Part shown: piece by piece, positions 1-9,357 of the stretch
Layout: every line of letters begins with the position of its first letter
Position numbering within the stretch: the stretch's first letter is position 1
DNA from: Gammaproteobacteria bacterium
GTDB taxonomy: Bacteria; Pseudomonadota; Gammaproteobacteria; S012-40
Direction of reading: 5' to 3'
Assembly (NCBI GenBank): GCA_029881255.1
Contig: JAOUMY010000012.1
Coordinates: 62,001-126,000, forward strand
DNA: 64,000 bases
Notes under the pieces: generated by a model
What the model saw: only the letters and a program-made list of their open reading frames with translations
What the model was told of the DNA's origin: nothing
Database searches by the model: none
Made by a program: the position numbers and the translations under genes

Positions 1-2
1 AT

Positions 3-167
3 CTTACCATAGGTATGCATTGGATATACTCAAGGCGATGGTTGTTAATGGCCGAACAGCATTTAATTAGAGGCACGGCATGGTTGCCGGTACAGGATAA
101 TCCAATAGCTGCTTCGACCACTAAAAACTGGTGGATGTTTAATTTTCTTGTCTCCTACCGTTTCTAG
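3..167 (+). CDS. C-terminal end of a possible outer-membrane protein (5' truncated)
   Basis: An open frame enters from the left window edge and runs 54 codons to a TAG at 165-167. The tail is rich in Trp and aromatic residues and ends in FLVSYRF. A terminal Phe after alternating hydrophobic and polar residues is typical of the last strand of outer-membrane beta-barrels, where it acts as a BamA recognition signal. It stops 18 bp before the next gene, consistent with a real gene end. The family cannot be named from this fragment, and a chance open frame is not excluded. Confidence 0.4.
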   Translation, partial: LTIGMHWIYSRRWLLMAEQHLIRGTAWLPVQDNPIAASTTKNWWMFNFLVSYRF

Positions 168-185
168 TTTTACAGGAGATAAAAA

Positions 186-3062
186 TTGAAAAAACTAAAA
201 CGATTGCTTGAACAAAAACGATTTGTGAGTTTGAAATGGCAGCTGTTCTTCGTTATAAGCCTGATAATAATATCCGTCAATAGCATCTATTTTTACTATC
301 AGAACAACAAAATCGAGATGAAATATGAACAGGAAAGAATGGATAATCGTCGTCAGGATTTGGGTATGCTTGATGCGATTATTCGCCAAAACTCGAGCGA
401 ACTACAGAATCTTGGATCGATACTTCCCAGTATGTACGGGTTAAAGCACCATTTTGATACCAATCAGTGGGACAAGGTAGGAGCCGTCATTGAAGATATC
501 TGGCCAAATTTTCAGGTCACTTATGAAATAGAAGGCATAGGATTATTTGATCGCGAAGGAAATATGCTGTATTCATCGGAACCTGACTCTCTTTATCGTA
601 TGGATACATCGACGGTTAAAGAGACGGTTTCATACGTTGTGTCCTCCTTGCAGCCGAAATCGGTTGTAGCATGTATGGATGATTGCGCTCAAGTCTCTGT
701 TGTTCCGTATTTGTCAAGAACAAGTAAACTTGGGGCAATCGCTATCTACGCGCCGGTCACAGACATTGTGCTTCGTTTTTCTGATCTTGCCTCCTCAGAG
801 GTCGGTATTCTCGGTGAAGCAGGTTTAAGTCCTACGCGTTTGCCGCGTCTGGATGAATGGCATATGCAGATAGCGGCGCTAACCAATTTCGGCAATGTTT
901 TTAAAGTTCTGGAGACTTTGTCACTGAGCGAAAATTTTTCCGATCTTATAGATAGAAAGGAACTAGTTCAGCTGGAAGACAAAATCTACGATATATTTGC
1001 CGTTCCTCTGGACAGAATTGCGGTAAGCAGCCGCGGTTTTCTATTCTTTATTAAAGACGTATCAGAAGATCAGGCAGAACTGGAACGTATTGCGAAAGAT
1101 AGTTTTCTATTATCACTATTTGGGTTGATCTCTTCAGAGATGGCTATACTCTTATTGCTTTGGCGCCCACTCTCACGCCTTATTTCGACCTCTCATACCT
1201 TGCCTATGCTGGCCAGAGGAGAGTTTGCTCGCGCACGTACATTCTTAAGCCGCGCCAATGAAAATGCCTATATCGTCGAAGATGAGATAGATATGGTTAA
1301 TGCCAGCGCGATTGCTTTGTCTGATCAATTGGAAAAGCTCAATCGAGAGGTTGAGGAATCAACATTGTCACTAAAACGAAATATGGAAAAACTCCGCAGA
1401 GAAAAGGATTTCAGTTCCTATTTGTTAGATACTGCACAGGTAATTATTGTTGCGACGAATTCCAGAGGAAAAATTGAGTTAGTTAACAAATATGGCCAGA
1501 TGCTGTTAGAGATGCAGCCTCAGGAATTGGTTAACAAATCGTTTGATGAGGTTTTTACCAATGGTCGTGAAAGAGATGCGGTCAGAAAGAATATTGAGGA
1601 GATCAACAAAGAGAAGAAGCGACATTTCAGCCAGGAAACCAGTTTCATTACGTCAAGCCAGAAACATCGCAGTATTGCATGGATACATTCATTTTTGGGG
1701 GATGTAGGCGAGCAGAATGTCACAACACTTTCAGTCGGAACAGATATTACGGAGCGAAAGGAGGCGGAACGTCGTATCACCTGGCTTGCCAATCATGATC
1801 CATTGACTGGATTGTTCAACCGGCGGCACTTTAACGAATTGTTTGAAAACTATCTTAATCAAGCCACACGCTATGGAAAATCTGGTGCCTTGTTGTTTTT
1901 AGATCTTGATAATTTTAAGTATATAAACGATACAAAAGGTCATCAGACTGGAGACAGGCTTATAAAAGAAGTGGCATCTGCTCTTCGTCGTATAACAAGA
2001 AATTCTGATATCGTTTCGCGTATCGGCGGTGATGAGTTTGCGATTGTTATTCCGGATATCGATAAGAATGGCGTTATAGAGTTTTGTAACAATCTGAATG
2101 TCAGAATTAATACTGTCATAAAACCCATAGTTTCGGTTCAACAAAAGGTTACAACTAGTATCGGCGTCGCCTTGTTTCCCACTCATGGCAGCAACGTTAC
2201 GCAATTGCTGGCCAATGCTGATATTGCCATGTATCAGGCGAAGGAGCGTGGGCGAAGCCGCTGGCATGTGTATTCTGAAAGTGAACAGGCAATGGAAAAG
2301 ATTCAGTTACATGTAAACTGGAAGGAACGCATCGAAAATGCGCTTAAATATGATCGTTTTATTTTATTCTTCCAGCCTATTATGAAAATCGACACCGGTG
2401 AGATTACCCATTTTGAAGTCCTTTTACGGATGCTTGGGGAAAGCGGGGCGATTATCGCTCCTTATCCTTTTATAAAAGTTGCCGAGAATACCGGCCTGAT
2501 TAACGATATTGACCGCATGGTCTTGCTCAAAACACTCGATTTTATGAAGGCTAATCATCATACAACAAAAAACACGAATTTTTCTGTCAACCTGTCGGCT
2601 CGTACATTTTCAGACAAACGCAGCATCCCAATGATTAAGGAATTGTTGCTCAAATCTAATATTGATACTCGAAATCTCATATTCGAAATAACGGAAACGG
2701 CAGCGTTGCAGGATATCACCGCAGCATCTGCCTTGGTCGATGAATTGCGTAGCATGGGTTGTCGCATCGCCATAGACGATTTTGGCGTAGGTTTTTCGTC
2801 ATTCTATTATCTACGGGAACTTGCGGTCGATTACGTTAAGATTGACGGTTCCTTCATACAACAGCTATCCAGTAATCGGGATGATCAATTAATTGTGCGT
2901 GCCATGTCGGAAATCGTTCGCGGTTTTGGCAAAAAGACAATAGCTGAGTATGTAGAGGACGAAAAAACACTGGAACTCTTGAAAGGATTTAACGTCGATT
3001 ATGCGCAAGGCTATTATATCGGGACGCCTGAGCAAATGAAAAATGAAGAAGAAGTCGCCTGA
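186..3062 (+). CDS. Membrane-anchored PAS-GGDEF-EAL c-di-GMP turnover protein
   Basis: A 958-aa protein predicted to make and/or break cyclic di-GMP. It starts at TTG 186, supported by AGGAG at 174-178. A first membrane helix lies near residues 18-38, an extracytoplasmic sensor region follows to about 300, and a second helix lies near 303-325. Then come a coiled-coil linker, a PAS domain (about 405-520), GGDEF and EAL. GGDEF near residue 614 is intact, and an RNSD sequence exactly five residues upstream fits the inhibitory RxxD I-site. The EAL signature reads EVL, but the catalytic Glu, the DDFG motif and the downstream Lys and Glu motifs (VKIDGSF, KTIAEYVE) are kept, so both activities are plausible. 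The signal sensed is unknown. Confidence 0.95.
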   Translation: MKKLKRLLEQKRFVSLKWQLFFVISLIIISVNSIYFYYQNNKIEMKYEQERMDNRRQDLGMLDAIIRQNSSELQNLGSILPSMYGLKHHFDTNQWDKVGAVIEDIWPNFQVTYEIEGIGLFDREGNMLYSSEPDSLYRMDTSTVKETVSYVVSSLQPKSVVACMDDCAQVSVVPYLSRTSKLGAIAIYAPVTDIVLRFSDLASSEVGILGEAGLSPTRLPRLDEWHMQIAALTNFGNVFKVLETLSLSENFSDLIDRKELVQLEDKIYDIFAVPLDRIAVSSRGFLFFIKDVSEDQAELERIAKDSFLLSLFGLISSEMAILLLLWRPLSRLISTSHTLPMLARGEFARARTFLSRANENAYIVEDEIDMVNASAIALSDQLEKLNREVEESTLSLKRNMEKLRREKDFSSYLLDTAQVIIVATNSRGKIELVNKYGQMLLEMQPQELVNKSFDEVFTNGRERDAVRKNIEEINKEKKRHFSQETSFITSSQKHRSIAWIHSFLGDVGEQNVTTLSVGTDITERKEAERRITWLANHDPLTGLFNRRHFNELFENYLNQATRYGKSGALLFLDLDNFKYINDTKGHQTGDRLIKEVASALRRITRNSDIVSRIGGDEFAIVIPDIDKNGVIEFCNNLNVRINTVIKPIVSVQQKVTTSIGVALFPTHGSNVTQLLANADIAMYQAKERGRSRWHVYSESEQAMEKIQLHVNWKERIENALKYDRFILFFQPIMKIDTGEITHFEVLLRMLGESGAIIAPYPFIKVAENTGLINDIDRMVLLKTLDFMKANHHTTKNTNFSVNLSARTFSDKRSIPMIKELLLKSNIDTRNLIFEITETAALQDITAASALVDELRSMGCRIAIDDFGVGFSSFYYLRELAVDYVKIDGSFIQQLSSNRDDQLIVRAMSEIVRGFGKKTIAEYVEDEKTLELLKGFNVDYAQGYYIGTPEQMKNEEEVA

Positions 3063-3156
3063 GTAGGCGATCAGTAGGTTTAACAAAACGGTAACTTTTT
3101 TGCATTGACTAGACCATATACTATCGCAGTGAGAATTCGGCAGTTTTGTTCCGTCT

Positions 3157-3546
3157 ATGCAAATCTTCATCGAGTTGAGCGGTTTGAACTCTTCTGTTGT
3201 AAGGCGTAAAGCTGGATCGCTCGGTTGTCTGGGAATCGCCGGGCTAGCCCTCACCAGTCGCTTGGTGACAGTGGTTGGAGGATCGTTTCCCTCTAGGCCC
3301 ACACCCAAAAAACTGTCTTTTGGCCGATTCATGCGCCAACACATTGGTGATAGTTCTTACATCCGTACATTCTCCTTATCGCACCTGCTGGATTCCGCAA
3401 TTGCTCGTTTTTCAAGCATTCCCAAAGCCACTGAGCAGGAGAAAATGACCCTACTTGGGTTCATCCTAGACGAATTGTCCACCGTTGAGACAAACATGAC
3501 ACCAAAATTAGGTTCGATAGGCTTTTCATACGGTAGTGTTACATGA
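3157..3546 (+). pseudogene. Weakly supported ORF, possible decayed AraC-type regulator fragment
   Basis: The 520 bp between the GGDEF-EAL gene and nagZ hold one 129-codon plus-strand frame with no visible ribosome site. Its last third (about residues 70-115, ending in LLGFILDELSTVE) resembles from memory the helical segment joining the cupin and HTH domains of some AraC-family regulators. No HTH domain follows, because the frame stops at 3546, and the first half looks unlike any protein I know. It may be a gene remnant or noncoding DNA. The overlapping minus-strand frame is no better supported. Confidence 0.22.
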
Positions 3547-3582
3547 TGAAATAGGCGCGTAAAAAACAGGAAGGAAAACAAA

Positions 3583-4599
3583 ATGACACTTGGGCCAGTA
3601 ATGATCGACCTGGAAGGTACCTCGTTGAGCGCGGAAGAAAAAGAGATGATCGCGCATCCGATGGTTGGTGGACTTATATTCTTTACTCGAAATTTTGAGA
3701 GTCGGCAGCAAATTCACCAGCTAACCCGGGAGATCAAGAAAATACGCAATATTCTGGTATGCGTTGATCATGAAGGCGGGAGAGTCCAAAGATTTCGAGA
3801 AGGTTTTACACGACTACCACCTTGCGCTGTCCTCGGTGAAACCTACGATAAGAATCCTCAGAAGGCGATGAGTGACGCCCACGCCTTGGGGTGGTTGATG
3901 GCTGCTGAGTTAATTGCGGTACAGATAGATTTCAGTTTCGCACCAGTGCTGGATGTGGATTATCGGCTTTGTGATGTTATCGGTAATCGTGCGTTTCACT
4001 CTGATCCAGAGATAATCGGTAAATTGGCATCATCATACGTTAAAGGCATGGCAGACGCCGGGATGAGTAGTACCGGCAAACACTTCCCTGGTCATGGGGC
4101 GGTGAAGGAAGATTCCCACCTTGAACTGCCAGTTGACGGCCGGTCTCTGAAGGAAATCATGAATAATGACGTTATACCGTTCCGACGTCTGAATGAAAGC
4201 AATTTGCTCGACGCCGTTATGCCGGCCCATGTGATTTACGATCAAATAGACAAAATGCCTGCAGGATTCTCCTCGGTGTGGATTAAACAGATCTTGCGCG
4301 AGCAGTTACACTTTAACGGCGTCGTTTTCAGTGACGATTTGAATATGGCTGCTGCCGGAATGGCGGGTAGCTTTACTGATCGAGCAGAGGCGGCGATGAA
4401 GGCGGGATGTGATATGATTCTCGTCTGCAACAATCGCGCAGGGGCAATTGAGGTGCTGGAACATTTCAATTGGCAAACTGAGAGGCTATCGATAGAACGT
4501 CTGGAAGGCATGTTTGCCAAGAAAATAACCAACGAAATTGATCTCAAAACCTCTGACAAATGGCAAGATGCCGTGGCGATTGCGGAGTCGTATATGTAG
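3583..4599 (+). CDS. nagZ: Beta-N-acetylhexosaminidase NagZ
   Basis: A 338-aa GH3 glycosidase that removes GlcNAc from anhydro-muropeptides during cytoplasmic peptidoglycan recycling. The length matches E. coli NagZ (about 341 aa). Visible signatures are DHEGGRVQRF (residues 62-71, substrate-binding Asp62), KHFPGHG with the DSH motif (166-179, the flexible-loop Asp/His pair used for acid-base catalysis) and FSDDLNM, whose Asp251 is the expected nucleophile. ATG 3583 follows AGGAAGG at about 3570-3576. The stop is only 20 bp from the MscS start, so the two may be cotranscribed. No ampC, ampG or other recycling gene is in view. Confidence 0.96.
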   Translation: MTLGPVMIDLEGTSLSAEEKEMIAHPMVGGLIFFTRNFESRQQIHQLTREIKKIRNILVCVDHEGGRVQRFREGFTRLPPCAVLGETYDKNPQKAMSDAHALGWLMAAELIAVQIDFSFAPVLDVDYRLCDVIGNRAFHSDPEIIGKLASSYVKGMADAGMSSTGKHFPGHGAVKEDSHLELPVDGRSLKEIMNNDVIPFRRLNESNLLDAVMPAHVIYDQIDKMPAGFSSVWIKQILREQLHFNGVVFSDDLNMAAAGMAGSFTDRAEAAMKAGCDMILVCNNRAGAIEVLEHFNWQTERLSIERLEGMFAKKITNEIDLKTSDKWQDAVAIAESYM

Positions 4600-4619
4600 T
4601 CGGGGAGTCAGCGTATTTC

Positions 4620-5741
4620 ATGGATATTAATCGATATCTTCAGGAGAGTTTTGCCTTCCTGAGTCTAAGCCAGGACTGGCTGCTTCAAGTCTTTTTGGTC
4701 ATAGTTGCAGTACTGTTTTTTAATTTTTTTCAACGACGCTTTTTACGACGTTTGCGCGTTCAATTGGAAAAGACGCAAAACAGCTGGGATGATGCCTTTG
4801 TTGTTGCCCTGGGCCCACCGCTTACGTTATTAATCTGGATTATTGGGCTGGCTTTTGCTGCCCATATTGTTCAGACCGCTACCGGGGCTGAGATATTTAC
4901 AGCCTTTTCCACTGCTCGAGATGTGGGCGTTATCGGCTGTCTATCCTGGTTTTTAGTACGATTCACCAACAAAGTCGAAAGTAATATTCTCGCACTGGCA
5001 GAACGTCGCGGCAGAAAAATCGATCCAACCACTGCCGATGCAATCACCAAGCTGTTACGTATATCCATTATTATTACAGCGACGCTGGTGGTATTGCAGA
5101 CCATGGGATTTAGCGTCTCAGGGGTAATGGCATTCGGTGGAATAGGGGGAATTGCGGTAGGTTTCGCGGCTAAGGATTTATTAGCTAATTTCTTCGGCGG
5201 ACTCATGATATATCTCGATCGACCTTTCGCCACAGGCGATTGGATACGTTCGCCTGATCGTGAGATCGAGGGCACCGTAGAGAACATAGGCTGGCGATTG
5301 ACCACGGTGCGCACCTTTGACAAACGTCCTATCTATATCCCGAATTCCATATTCGCCAACATAACGGTTGAGAATCCATCGCGCATGACCCATCGACGCA
5401 TATATGAAACCATCGGTATCCGCTACGAAGATGCGTCAAAAATGCAAACAATTATTGATGATATTAAAGCAATGCTGCTTGCCCATGATGAAATAGACAC
5501 CACGCAGACAATGATTGTGAATTTTAACGATTATGGTGCGTCGTCATTGGACTTTTTCGTCTATACATTCACCAAAACAACGAATTGGGTAAAGTTTCAT
5601 GAAATCAAACAAGATGTGTTGCTGAAAATTTATGAGGTCATCTGCAGTCATGGCGCCGACATTGCGTTCCCTACAACGACGATAAATACATCAGAAAGTG
5701 CTCCATTAGGGTTAAATACCATAGAAAGAGAAAAGGTATGA
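4620..5741 (+). CDS. MscS-family small-conductance mechanosensitive channel
   Basis: A 373-aa inner-membrane channel that releases solutes on hypo-osmotic shock. Three to four hydrophobic helices in the first 170 residues precede the Gly/Ala-rich pore helix (GGIGGIAVGFAAKDLLANFF). The beta domain starting with LDRPFATGDWI and the C-terminal alpha-beta domain follow. The frame is open upstream to 4560 inside nagZ, but ATG 4620 gives a normal N-terminus and has GGGGAG at about 4601-4606, so I prefer it. Some MscS relatives conduct specific ions or solutes, so the exact role is open. Confidence 0.93.
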   Translation: MDINRYLQESFAFLSLSQDWLLQVFLVIVAVLFFNFFQRRFLRRLRVQLEKTQNSWDDAFVVALGPPLTLLIWIIGLAFAAHIVQTATGAEIFTAFSTARDVGVIGCLSWFLVRFTNKVESNILALAERRGRKIDPTTADAITKLLRISIIITATLVVLQTMGFSVSGVMAFGGIGGIAVGFAAKDLLANFFGGLMIYLDRPFATGDWIRSPDREIEGTVENIGWRLTTVRTFDKRPIYIPNSIFANITVENPSRMTHRRIYETIGIRYEDASKMQTIIDDIKAMLLAHDEIDTTQTMIVNFNDYGASSLDFFVYTFTKTTNWVKFHEIKQDVLLKIYEVICSHGADIAFPTTTINTSESAPLGLNTIEREKV

Positions 5742-5887
5742 TGACTAAAGCTCCGAGGCATGATTTCCGCTAAAGAACAAGAATTGGTTCTAGTCAATAT
5801 TAGAATATTGGCATATGATGCGGGCTCATAGTGAGCGTGTGAAGATTGCGCAGGCTGCCCGAATTTAATTTAAACTGGAGAAGATAA

Positions 5888-6256
5888 ATGGCTGATAAGC
5901 TGTTGATTATTATGGTAAACACGGACCCTAGTAATCCGTCGGAACTAGGTGCGCCTTTTTTCCAGGCTACTGTCGCAGCGGCGATGGAGTTTGAAGTAGA
6001 GGTCATTTTAACCGGTCGGGCAGGCGAATTAGCGAAAAAGGGTGTAGCGGAAAACCTTTATGTACAGGAAGGTAGCCCGAAGAGTGTTTATGAGTTCATC
6101 AAAGATGCCCATGAAGCCGGAGCGGTATTCAAGGTCTGTACTCCGACGCTGGACCTTTGGGGTGACGATTTGATTCCAGAGGTTGAAGAGACCGTTGGTG
6201 GCGCCTATGTTATCAGTGAAGCCATGGACGACGATACGGTGACCTTCACCTACTAA
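5888..6256 (+). CDS. Orphan DsrE/TusD-fold sulfur-relay-like protein
   Basis: A 122-aa cytoplasmic protein of the DsrE/DsrF/TusD-like family. It opens with a beta strand (KLLIIMVNTDP), continues with an A-rich helix, and carries a single cysteine, Cys84, in the motif KVCTPTLDLWGDD. Cys84 sits where DsrE-family proteins carry the persulfide-bearing cysteine. It stands alone between an MscS channel and a purine-salvage pair, 51 kb from dsrEFH. The ATG follows a purine-rich GGAGAAG. An intrinsic terminator directly downstream makes it a monocistronic unit. Sulfur transfer is a family inference, and the partner is unknown. Confidence 0.8.
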   Translation: MADKLLIIMVNTDPSNPSELGAPFFQATVAAAMEFEVEVILTGRAGELAKKGVAENLYVQEGSPKSVYEFIKDAHEAGAVFKVCTPTLDLWGDDLIPEVEETVGGAYVISEAMDDDTVTFTY

Positions 6257-6276
6257 GTTAGAATTAGAAATCCAGA

Positions 6277-6310
6277 CCCCGTTTGCACACAAAGGCAAAC
6301 GGGGTTTTTT
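6277..6310 (+). terminator. Intrinsic terminator after the DsrE-like gene
   Basis: A perfect 10-bp stem (CCCCGTTTGC / GCAAACGGGG) closes an 8-nt loop and is followed by six or more T residues. It lies 20 bp past the stop of the DsrE-like gene and before hpt. Confidence 0.93.
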
Positions 6311-6392
6311 TATTGTCTATGTCTGACAGTACACTAAGTCTGACGACTTCGGTATACTTCGATTTTTGTTTGTTAACGAGAGAATCATAAAA

Positions 6393-6953
6393 ATGGGGAC
6401 TAATGCCGAACAAGCGTGGAGTGTCTATCAGCGCGCCGAATTGATTTATTCGCGAGACGAAATCAATCTCGCACTGGATTTGATCGCGAAAGACATTAGT
6501 CAAACCTTGAGCGAAAGTGACCCTCTTGTATTATGCGTCATGACAGGCGGGCTAATGACGGCATCTGAGATTTTACTGCGTATGGATTTTCCACTGGAAG
6601 TGGATTACATTCACGCCACTCGCTACGGTCTTGAAACTCAGGGTCAAAAATTGAAGTGGATTGCCAGTCCACGAAAGCCGCTTGTGAACAGAAATATCTT
6701 AGTTATTGACGATATTCTGGATGAAGGACATACGCTTGAGGCAATATTGAATTTTTGCCGCGAGGAAGGCGCAAGCTCTGTATATTCAGCTGTGCTGGTA
6801 CAAAAAGAGCATGATAGAAATACGGGTTTGAAAAAGGCAGATTTTACTGCGATGAGTGTACCCGATCGTTATGTATTCGGGTTCGGTATGGATTACAAAG
6901 GGTATTTACGAAACATACCCGTAATAATGGCGGCACATAGAGACGATGAGTAA
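6393..6953 (+). CDS. hpt: Hypoxanthine-guanine phosphoribosyltransferase
   Basis: A 186-aa type I phosphoribosyltransferase that joins hypoxanthine or guanine to PRPP in purine salvage. The PRPP-binding loop LVIDDILDEGHT (acidic pair followed by EGHT) is clear, and VMTGGLM matches the N-terminal PRPP loop. I chose ATG 6393, preceded by GAGAGAA, over an upstream in-frame TTG at 6366. The last 8 bp overlap the S-methyl-5'-thioinosine phosphorylase gene. That coupling fits a pathway in which the phosphorylase releases hypoxanthine and this enzyme reuses it. Confidence 0.92.
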   Translation: MGTNAEQAWSVYQRAELIYSRDEINLALDLIAKDISQTLSESDPLVLCVMTGGLMTASEILLRMDFPLEVDYIHATRYGLETQGQKLKWIASPRKPLVNRNILVIDDILDEGHTLEAILNFCREEGASSVYSAVLVQKEHDRNTGLKKADFTAMSVPDRYVFGFGMDYKGYLRNIPVIMAAHRDDE

Positions 6954-7692
6954 TTTAGCAATTATAGGCGGGACGGGTTTAACTACATTGGAAAATCTGG
7001 AGATAGTTAGCCGCCAGATCATGCAAACCCCATATGGCGAGCCTTCTGCGCCGTTGAGTATCGGAAACCTGGCAGGTCGTGAAGTTATGTTCTTGCCTCG
7101 TCACGGTTATGGTCACACTATACCCCCACATAAAGTAAACTACCGTGCAAATATTTGGGCATTAAAGGAAGCTGGGGCGACCAATATTATTGCTGTCGCA
7201 GCAGTGGGCGGTATACGCAACGACCTGGTTCCAAAAAGTATCATGGTGCCGGATCAAATTATCGATTACACCTGGTCAAGAATTACAACGTATTTTGAGG
7301 AAGGATTGAATCAGGTCACCCATATCGATTTTACGGAACCCTATAGTCCTCGACTGCGGGACATAATTATCAATGCGTGTAAGGAAATGGGTATAGCTAT
7401 TTTTGAAAAAGGTACTTACGCGGCGACACAAGGGCCACGACTCGAAACAACGGCAGAAATTAATCGCCTTGAGCGAGATGGGTGCGATATTGTGGGCATG
7501 ACCGGGATGCCCGAAGCGGCATTGGCCCGTGAGTTAGATTTGGAATATGCAACGATTGCGGTTGTTGCGAACGCTGCTGCCGGTCGCGGTAATGAACCAC
7601 TAACTATGGATAAGATTCAGGAAAACCTATCATCAGGCATTGAGAATGTAAAAAATATCATTGCCGGCGTCATTAAGGCGAATGCTTTGTAA
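6946..7692 (+). CDS. S-methyl-5'-thioinosine phosphorylase
   Basis: A 248-aa PNP/MTAP-family enzyme. It resembles the Pseudomonas-type S-methyl-5'-thioinosine phosphorylase, which splits methylthioinosine into hypoxanthine and methylthioribose-1-phosphate. The phosphate-binding IGGTG start, the PRHGYGHTIPPHKVNYRANI block and GMTGMPEAALARE are typical of the family. The base-selecting site reads ANAAAG (Asn209) rather than the Asp-containing sequence of adenosine-preferring MTAPs, which favours a 6-oxopurine substrate. The start overlaps the hpt stop (ATGAGTAA), indicating translational coupling. Methylthioadenosine phosphorylase is the main alternative and is less likely. Confidence 0.87.
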   Translation: MSNLAIIGGTGLTTLENLEIVSRQIMQTPYGEPSAPLSIGNLAGREVMFLPRHGYGHTIPPHKVNYRANIWALKEAGATNIIAVAAVGGIRNDLVPKSIMVPDQIIDYTWSRITTYFEEGLNQVTHIDFTEPYSPRLRDIIINACKEMGIAIFEKGTYAATQGPRLETTAEINRLERDGCDIVGMTGMPEAALARELDLEYATIAVVANAAAGRGNEPLTMDKIQENLSSGIENVKNIIAGVIKANAL

Positions 7693-7714
7693 ATCGTAGT
7701 TCGGTGATTTCCGA

Positions 7715-8692
7715 TCAACGGTTTTTTGCAAATTCTTCAATTTCTGGTAAGTCGACAGGTGTAACCATAGCGATCACCCCGAACAAGGGGTGATCGAAGT
7801 AGTAAATCTTCTTGGTCTTGATACGTTGTGATTCGCTCAAACGAAAATCGACAGGTTCAAGTTCCAGGCTGGAAAGAAATGGGTTGGTAACAGTTTTCTT
7901 CTCAGCTGCGGCAATTGTTTCAGTTGTTGAATTTTCCATTGGAAAAGCAGCAACTGCGGCGACTGCACTCATAGGTTCTTCCGGTTTCTTTGTGCGAAAG
8001 TACATATCGATTCCAAGGTGTAGGAACCGCGTCCACTTCAATGTAACAGTGCCGTAAACACGCAATTCCTCAGGTCCAATAGGCTGTTGTAACGCAAAAC
8101 CCAGGTTTTCTTCTGAGACTAAAGGTTCGCCAGTTAACGGATCAACAGCTGTCGTTTCTGCCGAATTTTCCGGTTCATTATTGGTCACAGACAAATTATC
8201 GATGGCAACCATTTCAACTGCGGAATCGTCTACAGGGGTTGCCATTGCAGCGCCGCCAAGCTCCTGATAGGCATTGTCAGAGTCCTCGTCATCAATTAGT
8301 ACCGGGGTCCCGTTTTGGCCTTGATACACGGGTTGACGCCAGGCCTTATGAAGCAGCATCTGAAAGCCATCAGTAGAAGAAAATTTTTCGCGGATCTTCT
8401 GAAATTGGTATTGTTCCATAGCGATGTCTTCAAAGGCCACGGGCACTTGCTGTCTATCGGAAGCGCCAATACCACTTTGATTGGCAATTCCTTTTGTCAG
8501 ACCAATCGAATCGACGGGAAGGTTCGGTTGTAAATCGATAGGCCATTTTTCCGACGCATAGGCCTCAGGTGTGACTTGGGAAAAGATCAATACTTCAACT
8601 TCGTACCATCTCTCGTCCTGCGCATATGCAGTACTGCAATAAATGCATGTCAGGATGATGACGAAATTGAGGAGTTTACGACTAAAAATCAC
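7715..8692 (-). CDS. csiV: CsiV-family periplasmic protein
   Basis: A 325-aa protein with an N-terminal signal peptide (hydrophobic residues about 7-22, cleavage near AYAQ). The CsiV-family opening WYEVEVLIFSQ is present, as is the C-terminal KKIYYFDHPLFGVIA motif. In Vibrio, CsiV is a peptidoglycan-interacting protein needed for LdcV/LpoA-dependent responses to D-amino acids. Here only the family assignment is firm. A Pro/Glu/Ala-rich low-complexity stretch lies in the middle. It is convergent with the phosphorylase gene (22-bp gap) and divergent from peptide deformylase. Confidence 0.85.
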   Translation of the reverse strand: MIFSRKLLNFVIILTCIYCSTAYAQDERWYEVEVLIFSQVTPEAYASEKWPIDLQPNLPVDSIGLTKGIANQSGIGASDRQQVPVAFEDIAMEQYQFQKIREKFSSTDGFQMLLHKAWRQPVYQGQNGTPVLIDDEDSDNAYQELGGAAMATPVDDSAVEMVAIDNLSVTNNEPENSAETTAVDPLTGEPLVSEENLGFALQQPIGPEELRVYGTVTLKWTRFLHLGIDMYFRTKKPEEPMSAVAAVAAFPMENSTTETIAAAEKKTVTNPFLSSLELEPVDFRLSESQRIKTKKIYYFDHPLFGVIAMVTPVDLPEIEEFAKNR

Positions 8693-8781
8693 TAGCTTAT
8701 CCTATCAAATTCGGATGGCTGCCTATTGTAGAATATGTACACGGGCATGGCGAATTTATTCATTTAGGTATCCAATATTCT

Positions 8782-9327
8782 ATGACAACGCAAAAAATAC
8801 TACGCATTGGCAATCCATTACTGAGGCAAAAATCACGCCCTGTTGATGATCCAAGTTCTCATGAGAGTCAGCAATTGCTTGAAGATATGTTGCACAGCAT
8901 GCGACATGCCAGCGGCGCGGGGCTGGCTGCGCCACAAATTGGCCAACTAAAAAGAGTCATAGTATTCGGTATTGAGCATAATCCGCGCTACCCAGACGCG
9001 CCGCCCGTCCCCCTGACGGTGTTGTTTAATCCCGACTATGAAGTTCTTGATTACAATCTTGAGTCTGCCTGGGAAGGGTGTTTAAGTGTTCCCGGTATGC
9101 GTGGGCGTGTAAACAGGCCAAGAAAAATTCGCTATCACGGAGTTGATGGGAGAGGGAAGTTGTTGACACGAGATGCTGAAGGATTTCATGCCAGAGTATT
9201 TATGCACGAATTTGATCATCTTGAAGGAATACTTTACGTTGATAAGCTCGCGGATCCGGCAGATTTTGGCCTTATTGAAGAATTGGAACAGGCCGGTCGA
9301 ATACCGAAAATTTCTGCAGATGACTAG
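8782..9327 (+). CDS. def: Peptide deformylase
   Basis: A 181-aa Fe-dependent deformylase that removes the formyl group from nascent proteins. All three family motifs are visible: GAGLAAPQIG, EGCLSVPG (metal-binding Cys) and HEFDHLEG (two metal-binding His and the catalytic Glu). It lies alone, without fmt next to it, so it may be one of several deformylases in the genome. No strong Shine-Dalgarno sequence precedes ATG 8782, but the N-terminus (KILRIGNPLLRQKSRPV) fits the family. Confidence 0.95.
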   Translation: MTTQKILRIGNPLLRQKSRPVDDPSSHESQQLLEDMLHSMRHASGAGLAAPQIGQLKRVIVFGIEHNPRYPDAPPVPLTVLFNPDYEVLDYNLESAWEGCLSVPGMRGRVNRPRKIRYHGVDGRGKLLTRDAEGFHARVFMHEFDHLEGILYVDKLADPADFGLIEELEQAGRIPKISADD

Positions 9328-9357
9328 AAACAGATGAGTTTGAATCTGGAATCGAAA

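Noticed and set aside
2889-3344. Minus-strand 151-codon frame overlapping the end of the GGDEF-EAL gene
   Set aside because: It overlaps a certain gene by about 170 bp, has no start signal, and its sequence suggests no family.
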